Shown: positions 7,164-13,769 of the stretch, in pieces
How positions within the stretch are numbered: position 1 is the first letter of the stretch
How the letters are laid out: each line of letters opens with the position of its first letter
From: Thermodesulfobacteriota bacterium
GTDB taxonomy: Bacteria > Desulfobacterota > RBG-13-43-22
NCBI GenBank assembly: GCA_025454185.1
Contig: JALOOY010000004.1
Location: forward strand, 1-15,848
Direction of reading: 5' to 3'
Length of the DNA stretch: 15,848 bases
Made by a program: the position numbers and the translations under genes
The notes under the pieces: generated by a model
What the model was told of the DNA's origin: nothing
The model's input: the letters and a program-made list of their open reading frames with translations, nothing else
The model's database searches: none

Positions 7164-7197
7164 TTTTTAGCGTCCTTGGCGCCTTTGCGGTGAAAAA
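7164..7197. repeat. Dispersed-type intergenic repeat (HRKGAKDAK type)
   Basis: The segment containing gcgtccttggcgcctttgcg is flanked by TTTTT and AAAAA. It translates on the - strand to FHRKGAKDAKN, a well-known pseudo-peptide of a short repeat found between genes of many bacteria. It directly adjoins the palindrome at 7122-7157, which suggests that the two form one composite element downstream of the DUF3795-like gene. Confidence 0.6.
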
Positions 7198-7209
7198 GAT
7201 TTCCATTTT

Positions 7210-7536
7210 TCAATGTATCTGCGGCTTGGGATTTTCTTCCTCTTTCTCCGGCAAACCGCGCCGCCTCGCCTGCATCTGCAGGTAGCCCTCGCTGAAGGGG
7301 TAGGGGCCGCCCTTGAAGTGGTGGCAGGGGAACTTGCCGCAGTCTCGGAGACAGAACTCGATCTTCCGTTCGACCGCGCAATTCAGGATGGGGCACACCC
7401 CGCCGATGAGCCGCAACTGGGCCACCAGCTTGCGGTTGGCCTGCTCCGACAGGCCCGAGCCGCAGAGGCTGCATCTCCCTTCCGCGAAGAGGCGGCAGGC
7501 CAGGCAATTGATGCCGCAGGCGCCGGTGCCTTGCAT
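7210..7536 (-). CDS. Cys-rich DUF3795-like protein (predicted metal-binding)
   Basis: 108 aa with ten cysteines (C7, C11, C14, C22, C25, C48, C53, C62, C66, C71) and H72-H73 after the last, in the order CGINCLAC, CSLC, CPILNC, FCLRDC, FPCHHF. This cysteine layout, with the GPYPFSEGYLQMQARRR tail, fits DUF3795-type small zinc-finger-like proteins of anaerobic bacteria and archaea, for which no function is established. No signal peptide, so cytoplasmic. AAGGAG lies 6 bases before the ATG, a strong start. It follows the kinase gene by 71 bases; the intervening palindrome could attenuate read-through. Whether it is functionally tied to the kinase is unknown. Confidence 0.85.
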   Translation of the reverse strand: MQGTGACGINCLACRLFAEGRCSLCGSGLSEQANRKLVAQLRLIGGVCPILNCAVERKIEFCLRDCGKFPCHHFKGGPYPFSEGYLQMQARRRGLPEKEEENPKPQIH

Positions 7537-7556
7537 GGGCTTCTCCTTCTTTTTTG

Positions 7557-7594
7557 ATCGGACGGATCGGCTGGATCCGACCGATCCGTCCGAT
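7557..7594. repeat. Perfect 14-bp palindrome of GATCCG-type repeat units
   Basis: ATCGGACGGATCGG (7557-7570) and CCGATCCGTCCGAT (7581-7594) are perfect inverted copies around a 10-base centre that is itself partly palindromic. The arms are built of repeated GGAT/CGG units and translate to IGRIGRI-like pseudo-peptides seen in dispersed intergenic repeats. In the transcription direction of the neighbouring - strand genes the stem is followed by A's, not T's, so it is not a classical terminator there. Confidence 0.65.
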
Positions 7595-7607
7595 TATTTT
7601 CTGAAGA

Positions 7608-8939
7608 CTAAACAGAGCAGACCGCCCGTACGAAATAATGGCAGGTAAAATCCTGCCAGAAAACGAAACCCAAGTCAATGCTGACCGCCCAGGCGGCGGT
7701 GAAGGATCGGCGGTCGGCGCTCCAGAAGCGTTTCTTTTCGGGATCCAGCGGCAGGCTCAGACAATAGGAGTGGACCTGCGGCCTTTCGGTGATCAGGGAC
7801 AGCAATTCATCCACGGTGGGCAGACGCCAGTCCAAACGGCCGGCAAACCTTTGCCGGTTGAGATCCCGGGCATAGGCCCCGGCTTCGGGCCAGGTGAGCG
7901 GATAAGCGGAGCCGGATTGCTCCCAGATGAGGGCGTGGGTCTGGTCGAGGACCGTACCGTTGCCCATTTCCCGCAGCTCGGGGACCGGATACCCGCGGGG
8001 ACGTCCCAGGGCATCGATGGGGAAAAGATGCGAAGACTCGGCCGGGCGTACCTTGACCGGTGTGCTGCGCAGCCGGGCAGGAGAAACAAAAGGGGCAGAC
8101 GCCGGAGCGTCATTCTTGGGGCAGAGCCTATCTTTCCCGGCCGGTTCCAGCGCTTCCAGCTCCAGGAGCATTTCCGCGGCCGAGGCAAAACGCGCTGTTC
8201 CATCCGGCGCAGTGGCTTTCAGCAAAAAATCATCCCAACGGGCATCCAGTTCCGGGTGGCAGCGGCTCGGTTTTCCCCGATTACCCGCGGGCAGGCGACC
8301 GGTGGCCAGCCGATACAAAGTCACCCCCACGGAATAGATGTCGGCCCGAGCATCCACCCTGTTCGGGTCCTGCTCCTGTTCCGGCGCCGCGTAGTAAGGA
8401 GAGCCTACCTTCAGGTTGTGGGGCGCCGGGAGCGTTTCCCCGCGCAGCAGGGAGAGGCCGAAATCCCCGATTTTTATGATATCGTCGTCGGTAATCAGAA
8501 AATTGAAGGGCTTCAGGTCCCGGTGGATGATCCCGACCTGGTGGAGGCGGACCACACCCTGCAGGATCTGCCGGCCGTAATGCTGCACTCGACCGGGATC
8601 CAGCCGCCGGGTGGTCCGTTCCGCTTCCCCGGACTCCCCGATCAGGGCACCGAGGTTGTTGCAGTAATATTCCATGACAAAAAAGGGGGTGCCGGCCGCT
8701 TCATCATAATCCCAGACCGCCAGCAGATGGGGGTGATGCAGGCGGGCCATGATCTGGGCCTCGTTCACGAACCGTCTTTTCAACTCCGGGGCGCCCAGGA
8801 GGTCAACGAGGAGCGGACGGGGATGGAAGCGTTTCAGGGCCATGATTTTTTCAATCACCGGCAGCCGGACCTTATAGACCAGACTCATGCCGCCGCGCCC
8901 CAGAAGGCCCAATATTTCATAGCGTCCGATATGGCGCAT
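7608..8939 (-). CDS. Ser/Thr protein kinase fused to a C-terminal Lcl/DUF1566 domain
   Basis: 443 aa. Residues 7 to about 265 form a Hanks-type kinase with all key residues: glycine loop GRGGMS (14-19), K36 in MALK, helix-C E60, HRDLKPFN (D141, N146), DFG (159-161), APE (185-187) and ADIYSVG (D200). A 45-residue linker leads to an Lcl_C/DUF1566 domain (about 305-443) with WRLPTVDELL, FWSAD and the terminal YFVRAV motif; this fold is related to C-type-lectin/FGE-like domains and is a supposed ligand- or protein-binding module. No transmembrane segment is visible, so both domains should be cytoplasmic, unlike PASTA-type receptor kinases. The ATG lies 4 bases after the stop of the phosphoesterase gene, with GGAGG inside that gene's end, so the two are probably translated together. 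The target is unknown. Confidence 0.95.
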   Translation of the reverse strand: MRHIGRYEILGLLGRGGMSLVYKVRLPVIEKIMALKRFHPRPLLVDLLGAPELKRRFVNEAQIMARLHHPHLLAVWDYDEAAGTPFFVMEYYCNNLGALIGESGEAERTTRRLDPGRVQHYGRQILQGVVRLHQVGIIHRDLKPFNFLITDDDIIKIGDFGLSLLRGETLPAPHNLKVGSPYYAAPEQEQDPNRVDARADIYSVGVTLYRLATGRLPAGNRGKPSRCHPELDARWDDFLLKATAPDGTARFASAAEMLLELEALEPAGKDRLCPKNDAPASAPFVSPARLRSTPVKVRPAESSHLFPIDALGRPRGYPVPELREMGNGTVLDQTHALIWEQSGSAYPLTWPEAGAYARDLNRQRFAGRLDWRLPTVDELLSLITERPQVHSYCLSLPLDPEKKRFWSADRRSFTAAWAVSIDLGFVFWQDFTCHYFVRAVCSV

Positions 8940-8943
8940 GGGA

Positions 8944-9669
8944 TTAAAAAAGCCTCCGGGCGTTGTGTTCCGGAAAATCGAGGCCCAGGATTTTCTCGGC
9001 CGTCTTGACGATGTTGTAGGTAACGTAGCGCAGTCGCAGGGTATCGGCCTGGTCGTCCCAGATGACGTACTTGGCCTGATTGTTGCCGTCCCGGGGCTGA
9101 CCCACGCTGCCCACGTTGATCAGGTATTTCGCCTCCGGGCGCAGGGGCTGGATACCCCGTTTAAAGGGCAGGTAGGTGAGCCGGTCTCCCAGCGCGGCAA
9201 TGAGTTGCAGATCATGGGTGTGGCCGATGAAGCACAGCCTTTCCGGCAGGGCTTTCAGGATACGCAGGATTTCTTCATCGGGTACTTCGTAAAGGTAGGT
9301 GGTAATGGAATTCGGGGGAAAGCCGTGGACGAAACGGCTGCCGCGCTCTATCCAGACCGGCGGCAGGGATTTGAAATAGACCAGAGAGTCCGCAGACAGG
9401 AGCTTCCGGGTGATGCGCAACGAGCTGCGGGTCGGCGGGTTGAACCAGGTCAGGTAGCTGGAATCCACCAGACCCAGCTCGTGATTGCCCAGGATAAAGG
9501 GGATCCGGCGGTCGCGGATTTCCCGGACGACCTCCTCGGGTTGCGGCCCATAGCCCACACAGTCGCCCAGGCAGATCACGGCCTCGATCCGTAATTTTTC
9601 AATATCCTTGAATACCTGCGTCAGGGCTTCCAGGTTGCCGTGGATATCGGAGATGACGGCCGTTCTCAT
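8944..9669 (-). CDS. Calcineurin-like metallophosphoesterase (YfcE/COG0639-like)
   Basis: 241 aa of the dimetal phosphoesterase fold. The metal-binding motifs occur in order: D8-x-H10 (SDIHGN), GD36 in LGDCVGYGP, GNHE (61-64), H115 in RFVHGF, GHTHD (149-153), then NVGSVGQPRDG (185-195), a hallmark of this subfamily. Members hydrolyse phosphodiesters, nucleotides or phosphoproteins; the substrate here cannot be told. Cytoplasmic. It is the first gene of the - strand set and is followed 4 bases later by the Ser/Thr kinase, so it could act on the kinase's targets or on an unrelated metabolite. No clear Shine-Dalgarno precedes the ATG; a promoter candidate lies at 9705-9734. Confidence 0.94.
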   Translation of the reverse strand: MRTAVISDIHGNLEALTQVFKDIEKLRIEAVICLGDCVGYGPQPEEVVREIRDRRIPFILGNHELGLVDSSYLTWFNPPTRSSLRITRKLLSADSLVYFKSLPPVWIERGSRFVHGFPPNSITTYLYEVPDEEILRILKALPERLCFIGHTHDLQLIAALGDRLTYLPFKRGIQPLRPEAKYLINVGSVGQPRDGNNQAKYVIWDDQADTLRLRYVTYNIVKTAEKILGLDFPEHNARRLF

Positions 9670-9704
9670 GAGAAGTGTCCGGTGTGGGGGATGATCATCG
9701 TTGG

Positions 9705-9734
9705 ATATTAGCCCATCCTGGCAGTCAAAGTAAA
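9705..9734 (-). promoter_or_regulatory. Candidate promoter for the phosphoesterase-kinase operon
   Basis: On the - strand, TTTACT (complement of 9729-9734) is followed after 18 bases by TAATAT (complement of 9705-9710), about 36 bases before the ATG. The -10 is good and the -35 moderate. Confidence 0.4.
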
Positions 9735-9807
9735 TAGATTCGAGCTGTGGCCCGACCCAGACCCCGGCTGATCTTAAAGAAGTTTTTCCTTCCGGCCGAA
9801 GAAAGAC

Positions 9808-9836
9808 TTGGCAGAGGTCGAGGCATTCAGTATATT
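9808..9836 (+). promoter_or_regulatory. Candidate sigma70-type promoter for the GNAT-ligase gene
   Basis: TTGGCA (9808-9813) and TATATT (9831-9836) are 17 bases apart. Transcription would start near 9843, giving a ~44-nt leader with AAAGGA (9874-9879) before the ATG at 9887. This supports the 9887 start over the in-frame TTG at 9836, which lies upstream of the predicted transcript start. Confidence 0.6.
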
Positions 9837-9886
9837 TGGCAGCAAAAAGCGATCATATCTGTTTTCTTTCTGGAAAGGATTATCCC

Positions 9887-12628
9887 ATGGAAAAGTTGCG
9901 ACCCATCTTTTATCCCCCTCCCTACCAGGATGCGGCGGAATACGGACGCCTGATCCTGCGGGATGGCTCCTCGGCCACCGTCCATATAGCCGGCCTGGAT
10001 GACCAGGAGGCCTTCCTGGCTTTTACCAGCCGGCTTTCCCTCGAATCCCGGTATCGCCGATTTTTTTCCATGCGTCTGCCGGACGAGAAGTTCATTACCA
10101 AGCTTTGCGATTCCTCCAATCCCCGCGAGCGCCTGACTTTGATTGTCACTCGAATCATAGAAAGTGTCCCTCGCATCATCGCCACCGGGTCCTATGTGCT
10201 GGTGGAACCGCAAAAAGCGGAAGTAGCGGTGGTGGTGGACGATGCTTTTCAGGGTAAAGGGCTGGCCACCCTGCTGCTGGAGCGGTTATCCCTTTTGGCG
10301 GTCCGCAACGGGATCCTCGGTTTCCAGGCGGTGACCCACGCTGATAACCGCCGCATGCTGGAAATTTTTCAAAATTCCGGCTTCCCCCTGCACCAGCAGA
10401 CCAGCCAGGGGCTGGTGGATATCGAGTTGTCGGTCCTGCCCGGTGAGGACAGCGTGACCCGCTCGGAATTGCGGGATCGTGTTTATACCACCGCTTCGCT
10501 GCGTCCCTTTTTCCGACCCAACGCCGTGGCCGTGATCGGAGCTTCTCGGAAGGAAACCAGCCTCGGATTTATGGTGGTGGAATCCTTGATGACCAACCGG
10601 TTTCAGGGACCGGTGTACCCGGTCAACCCCAAGGCCGAAGTGATCTATTCCATTCGAGCCTCCCATTCGGTCCGCGAACTGCCGGAACAGGTGGATCTGG
10701 CCGTCGTGGTCGTGCCCAAGGAGACGGTTCCCCAGGTGGTCGACGACTGTGCCGCCCTGGGGGTCCGGGCCTTGATTGTCATTACGGCCGGCTATGCCGA
10801 AGAAGGCGCCGAGGGGCGCCGGCTCCAGGAGGCCCTGGTGGAAAAAGTCCGGGGCTACGGTATGCGGCTGGTGGGGCCCAACTGCCTGGGTCTGATGAAC
10901 ACCGATCCGGAGATGCGGCTCAACGCCTCTTTTTCACCTATTTTCCCTCCGGCCGGGAGGATCGCCATGTCTTCCCAGAGCGGGGCCCTGGGGTTGGCCA
11001 TACTGGGATTTACCAAACAATTGGACCTGGGGCTTTCCAAGTTCATCAGCATAGGGAATAAGGCGGACGTCACCGGAAACGATCTCCTGCAATATTGGGA
11101 AGGCGACCCCCATACCGATGTGATTCTCCTCTACCTGGAATCCTTCGGCAATCCCCGCCGTTTCGCCCGGATTGCCCGCCGGGTCAGCCGCTCGAAGCCC
11201 ATCGTGGCCGTAAAAAGCGGCCGGACCACCGCCGGGAAACGGGCGGCCGGATCCCACACCGCCGCTTTGGCCGCCAGCGATGTGGCCGTGGATGCCCTTT
11301 TTCACCAGACCGGCGTTATCCGGGCCGAGACACTGGAGGAGATGTTCGACCTGGCGGCCGTGCTGGGAAGTCAGCCCCTGCCCCCCGGCCGGCGGGTGGC
11401 CATTGTCACCAATGCCGGCGGCCCGGGGATTTTATGCGCCGATACCTGTGAAGCGGAGGGGCTGGAGGTCCCGGAGCCGTCCGAAAAGATTCGCTCCGCG
11501 CTGCGGGCCGCTATCCCCCGGGCCGCCAGCCTGGGAAATCCCGTGGACATGATCGCATCGGCGACCCCTGAAGAATACCGGCAGGCCATAGAAATCCTGC
11601 TGTCGTCCGAGGAAGTGGATGCCCTGATCGTCATCTATATTCCCGTTATCGCTGAAACCGAAATCATCTCCCGGGCTATTTACCAGGGGGTCCTGGCCGC
11701 CCGGGCCGCCGGAGGCGTCGCCAAGCCGGTGCTGGCCTGCATGATGGTCGGAGAGGGACTGACCGGTTCTCTGAAATATGCAGAAGAGACCATTCCGACC
11801 TTCGCCTTCCCGGAATCGGTGGCCCGGGTCTTGAGCCGGGTGGCGGAATATGCCGAATGGCGCCGTCTGCCGATAGGGATGTACCCGGATTTTGAGGACC
11901 TGAAGGTGGAGCCGGTTCGGGCCATCTGTCAAAAGGCCATCCAGGAGCGGGGTGCCGGCTGGCTTTCGGGAGAAGAAAACCAGAAGGTCCTCCAGGCTGT
12001 CGGGTTGCCCCAGGCCCCGGGGGGCCTGGCCCGGACGCCTGAAGAAGCGGAGGCGATCGCAGCCGCTGTCGGTTTCCCTGTGGCCGCCAAACTTTCCTCG
12101 CCGCAGATCGTCCATAAGACCGAATTAGGCGGGGTTCGTCTAAACCTGGCCGATAAAGCCGCTGTTCGCGGGGCCTTTTCAGCCCTGGAGCCCGCTTTGA
12201 AGCATTCGGGAAATCTCTCGGCCCTGGACGGGATCTGGATTCAACCCATGATCTCCGGGGGGGTGGAGATCATGGTGGGTGTCACCGAAGACCCGGTCTT
12301 CGGACCTCTGGTAGGCTTTGGTTTGGGGGGGATTCACGTCGAAGTCATGGGGGATGTGCGTTTTCGGGTCACTCCCCTCACCGATCGGGACGCCCGGGAA
12401 CTGGTCGGGGAAATCCGGGGCTTCCGGTTGCTGACCGGCTTTCGGGGCAATCCGCCGGCGGATATCGAGGCCCTGGAGGAAGTGCTGCTCCGGGTGTCGC
12501 GTCTGGTGGAGGAGGTCCCGGAAATAACGGATCTGGATTTGAATCCTATCATAACCCGGCCTCCCGGACAGGGCTGCGTCATTGTGGACGCCCGCATCCG
12601 GGTGGAGCAGCCGGGGAAGAAGGCCTGA
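9887..12628 (+). CDS. GNAT acetyltransferase fused to an ADP-forming acetate/acyl-CoA ligase
   Basis: 913 aa in three parts. Residues about 20-180 are a GNAT domain with the acetyl-CoA motif QGKGLA (122-127) and a following NRRMLEIFQNSGF. Residues about 205-660 are the CoA-ligase core: Rossmann CoA-binding VIGASR (216-221), SSQSGALG, and the phosphohistidine region GSHTAALAA with H457. Residues about 690-910 are an ATP-grasp domain (VAAKLSSPQIVHKTELGGV). Known relatives are ADP-forming acyl-CoA synthetases and the Pat/PatZ lysine acetyltransferases, but in E. coli PatZ the GNAT domain is C-terminal; here it is N-terminal. The histidine of active ligases is present, so acyl-CoA/ATP interconversion is possible as well as protein acylation. 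The gene has its own promoter and RBS and is transcribed divergently from the phosphoesterase-kinase pair. Confidence 0.93.
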   Translation: MEKLRPIFYPPPYQDAAEYGRLILRDGSSATVHIAGLDDQEAFLAFTSRLSLESRYRRFFSMRLPDEKFITKLCDSSNPRERLTLIVTRIIESVPRIIATGSYVLVEPQKAEVAVVVDDAFQGKGLATLLLERLSLLAVRNGILGFQAVTHADNRRMLEIFQNSGFPLHQQTSQGLVDIELSVLPGEDSVTRSELRDRVYTTASLRPFFRPNAVAVIGASRKETSLGFMVVESLMTNRFQGPVYPVNPKAEVIYSIRASHSVRELPEQVDLAVVVVPKETVPQVVDDCAALGVRALIVITAGYAEEGAEGRRLQEALVEKVRGYGMRLVGPNCLGLMNTDPEMRLNASFSPIFPPAGRIAMSSQSGALGLAILGFTKQLDLGLSKFISIGNKADVTGNDLLQYWEGDPHTDVILLYLESFGNPRRFARIARRVSRSKPIVAVKSGRTTAGKRAAGSHTAALAASDVAVDALFHQTGVIRAETLEEMFDLAAVLGSQPLPPGRRVAIVTNAGGPGILCADTCEAEGLEVPEPSEKIRSALRAAIPRAASLGNPVDMIASATPEEYRQAIEILLSSEEVDALIVIYIPVIAETEIISRAIYQGVLAARAAGGVAKPVLACMMVGEGLTGSLKYAEETIPTFAFPESVARVLSRVAEYAEWRRLPIGMYPDFEDLKVEPVRAICQKAIQERGAGWLSGEENQKVLQAVGLPQAPGGLARTPEEAEAIAAAVGFPVAAKLSSPQIVHKTELGGVRLNLADKAAVRGAFSALEPALKHSGNLSALDGIWIQPMISGGVEIMVGVTEDPVFGPLVGFGLGGIHVEVMGDVRFRVTPLTDRDARELVGEIRGFRLLTGFRGNPPADIEALEEVLLRVSRLVEEVPEITDLDLNPIITRPPGQGCVIVDARIRVEQPGKKA

Positions 12629-12640
12629 TAGGAAAATAAA

Positions 12641-12682
12641 GACGAACGTCCAACATCGAACAGCCAACGTCGAACATCGAAT
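12641..12682. repeat. Short tandem repeat, ~21-bp period (AACGTC.AACATCGAA units)
   Basis: Two 16-base units, at 12645-12660 and 12666-12681, differ at one position and start 21 bases apart. Units of this kind (AACGTCGAACATCGAA) form dispersed intergenic arrays in many Desulfobacterota and Planctomycetes; this is recalled, not searched. The array begins 13 bases after the stop of the GNAT-ligase gene. Confidence 0.65.
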
Positions 12683-12690
12683 GTAAAAAC

Positions 12691-12713
12691 GTAGGGCAGG
12701 CGTCTCACCTGCC
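12691..12713. repeat. Short palindromic repeat (GGCAGG-CCTGCC type)
   Basis: GGCAGG (12695-12700) pairs with CCTGCC (12708-12713) around cgtctca. With the preceding GTAG this matches a common intergenic repeat that translates on the - strand to AGETPAL. It may add a hairpin to the 3' end of the GNAT-ligase transcript. Confidence 0.55.
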
Positions 12714-12746
12714 AACACGGAAATCCAAAACTCAAAACAAAGGCGA

Positions 12747-13769
12747 ATGACCAAAATTCAGATGACCGAAATAGCTGCCTCTCCCAGGACTTCCGTTGGT
12801 TGGGCGGTTCTGATTTTTTGCGGGGTAATGCTGCAGGGCTTTCCGCTCTCCGCCGGCCCTCTGGAACCGGCGGTCTTCATTCCCCAATGGATCCCCCAGG
12901 CCCAGTTCGCCGGCTATTACGTGGCCTATGAGAAGGGCTTCTATCGGCGGCTGGGCCTCGATCTGCGTATCCTGACCGGAGGACCGGAAAGGCCGGCCTC
13001 GGATTGGCTGGAGCGGGGCCTGGCCGATTTCGGTTCCCTCATGCTGGCCCAGGCCATTAAAAAAAGGGCGGAAGGAATAAGGCTGGTCCATATCGGGCAG
13101 ATAGTCCAGCAGTCGGCCCTGCTGCTGGTGGCCAAGAAATCCCGGGGCATTCGAACTCCTCAGGACCTCCAGGGGAAAAAAGTCGGCCTTTGGATAGATG
13201 AATTTCGTATTCAACCCCAGGCTTTTTTTCAGAGGCACCGCCTGACGGTCCGGCCCGTTTCCCAATCTACCAACGTAAATGTATTTCTCCGGGAAGGTGT
13301 GGACGCCGCTTCGGCCACCCTTTATAATGAATATCACCTGATCCTGAATGCCGGAATGAATCCGGAAGAGTTAACCCTCTTTCCTTTTTCGGAACAGGGC
13401 TTGAATTTTCCGGAGGATGGCCTGTACTGCCTGGAAAAGACCTTTGAAAAAAATCCGGACCGGGTCTGCCGTTTTGTCCGGGCCTCCCTGGAGGGCTGGC
13501 AGTACGCCTTTGACCATCCGGAGGAGGCCCTGGACATCGTCATGAAATACGCGCAGGCCGCCCATACGGGAACCAACCGCGCCCATCAACGCTGGATGCT
13601 GCAAAAGATGCGGGAACTGATTATTCTCCCGGGGGCTGACCGTATCCCGGGACAACTGGGGGAGAACGATTATGCGCGGGTGGGCCAGACCATGCTGGAC
13701 CAGGGGATCATTGCCGCCGTCCCTCCCTTCCCCGGTTTCCGTCGCGACTGCCTGTCCCATGGGAAATAG
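12747..13769 (+). CDS. NMT1/THI5-like periplasmic substrate-binding protein
   Basis: 340 aa with a hydrophobic signal region (about 18-31) and likely cleavage at LSA|GP (36/37). The mature start, FIPQWIPQAQFAGYYVAYEKGFY then LGLDLRIL, is the hallmark opening of NMT1/THI5-like binding proteins, which usually serve ABC importers of pyrimidines, nitrate, sulfonates or aromatic acids. SRGIRTPQDLQGKKVGLW is the typical hinge segment. No ABC permease or ATPase gene is nearby; instead the 3' end overlaps the next gene by 11 bases, so it is probably made together with the sensor phosphatase and may present a ligand to it. The start is uncertain: ATG 12747 (weak AAAGG upstream) or ATG 12762, both in repeat-like AT-rich sequence. 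Confidence 0.9.
   Translation: MTKIQMTEIAASPRTSVGWAVLIFCGVMLQGFPLSAGPLEPAVFIPQWIPQAQFAGYYVAYEKGFYRRLGLDLRILTGGPERPASDWLERGLADFGSLMLAQAIKKRAEGIRLVHIGQIVQQSALLLVAKKSRGIRTPQDLQGKKVGLWIDEFRIQPQAFFQRHRLTVRPVSQSTNVNVFLREGVDAASATLYNEYHLILNAGMNPEELTLFPFSEQGLNFPEDGLYCLEKTFEKNPDRVCRFVRASLEGWQYAFDHPEEALDIVMKYAQAAHTGTNRAHQRWMLQKMRELIILPGADRIPGQLGENDYARVGQTMLDQGIIAAVPPFPGFRRDCLSHGK

Noticed and set aside
7557..7594. Rho-independent terminator for the kinase gene
   Set aside because: In the transcription direction the stem is followed by an A-run rather than T's, and the arms look like a dispersed repeat.
7100..7678. - strand open frame spanning the DUF3795-like gene and both flanking repeats
   Set aside because: It reads through three repeat-like segments and the end of the kinase gene in another frame; the DUF3795-like frame has conserved cysteines and a strong RBS.
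7638..9008. Long + strand open frame (456 codons) opposite the kinase gene
   Set aside because: It lies antisense to a protein with every kinase motif intact and is low-complexity, Gly/Arg/Pro-rich when translated; it is a by-product of GC-rich codon use.
9836..9886. TTG at 9836 as start of the GNAT-ligase
   Set aside because: It overlaps the -10 box of the best promoter, has no RBS, and adds 17 residues unlike the family; ATG 9887 has a good RBS.
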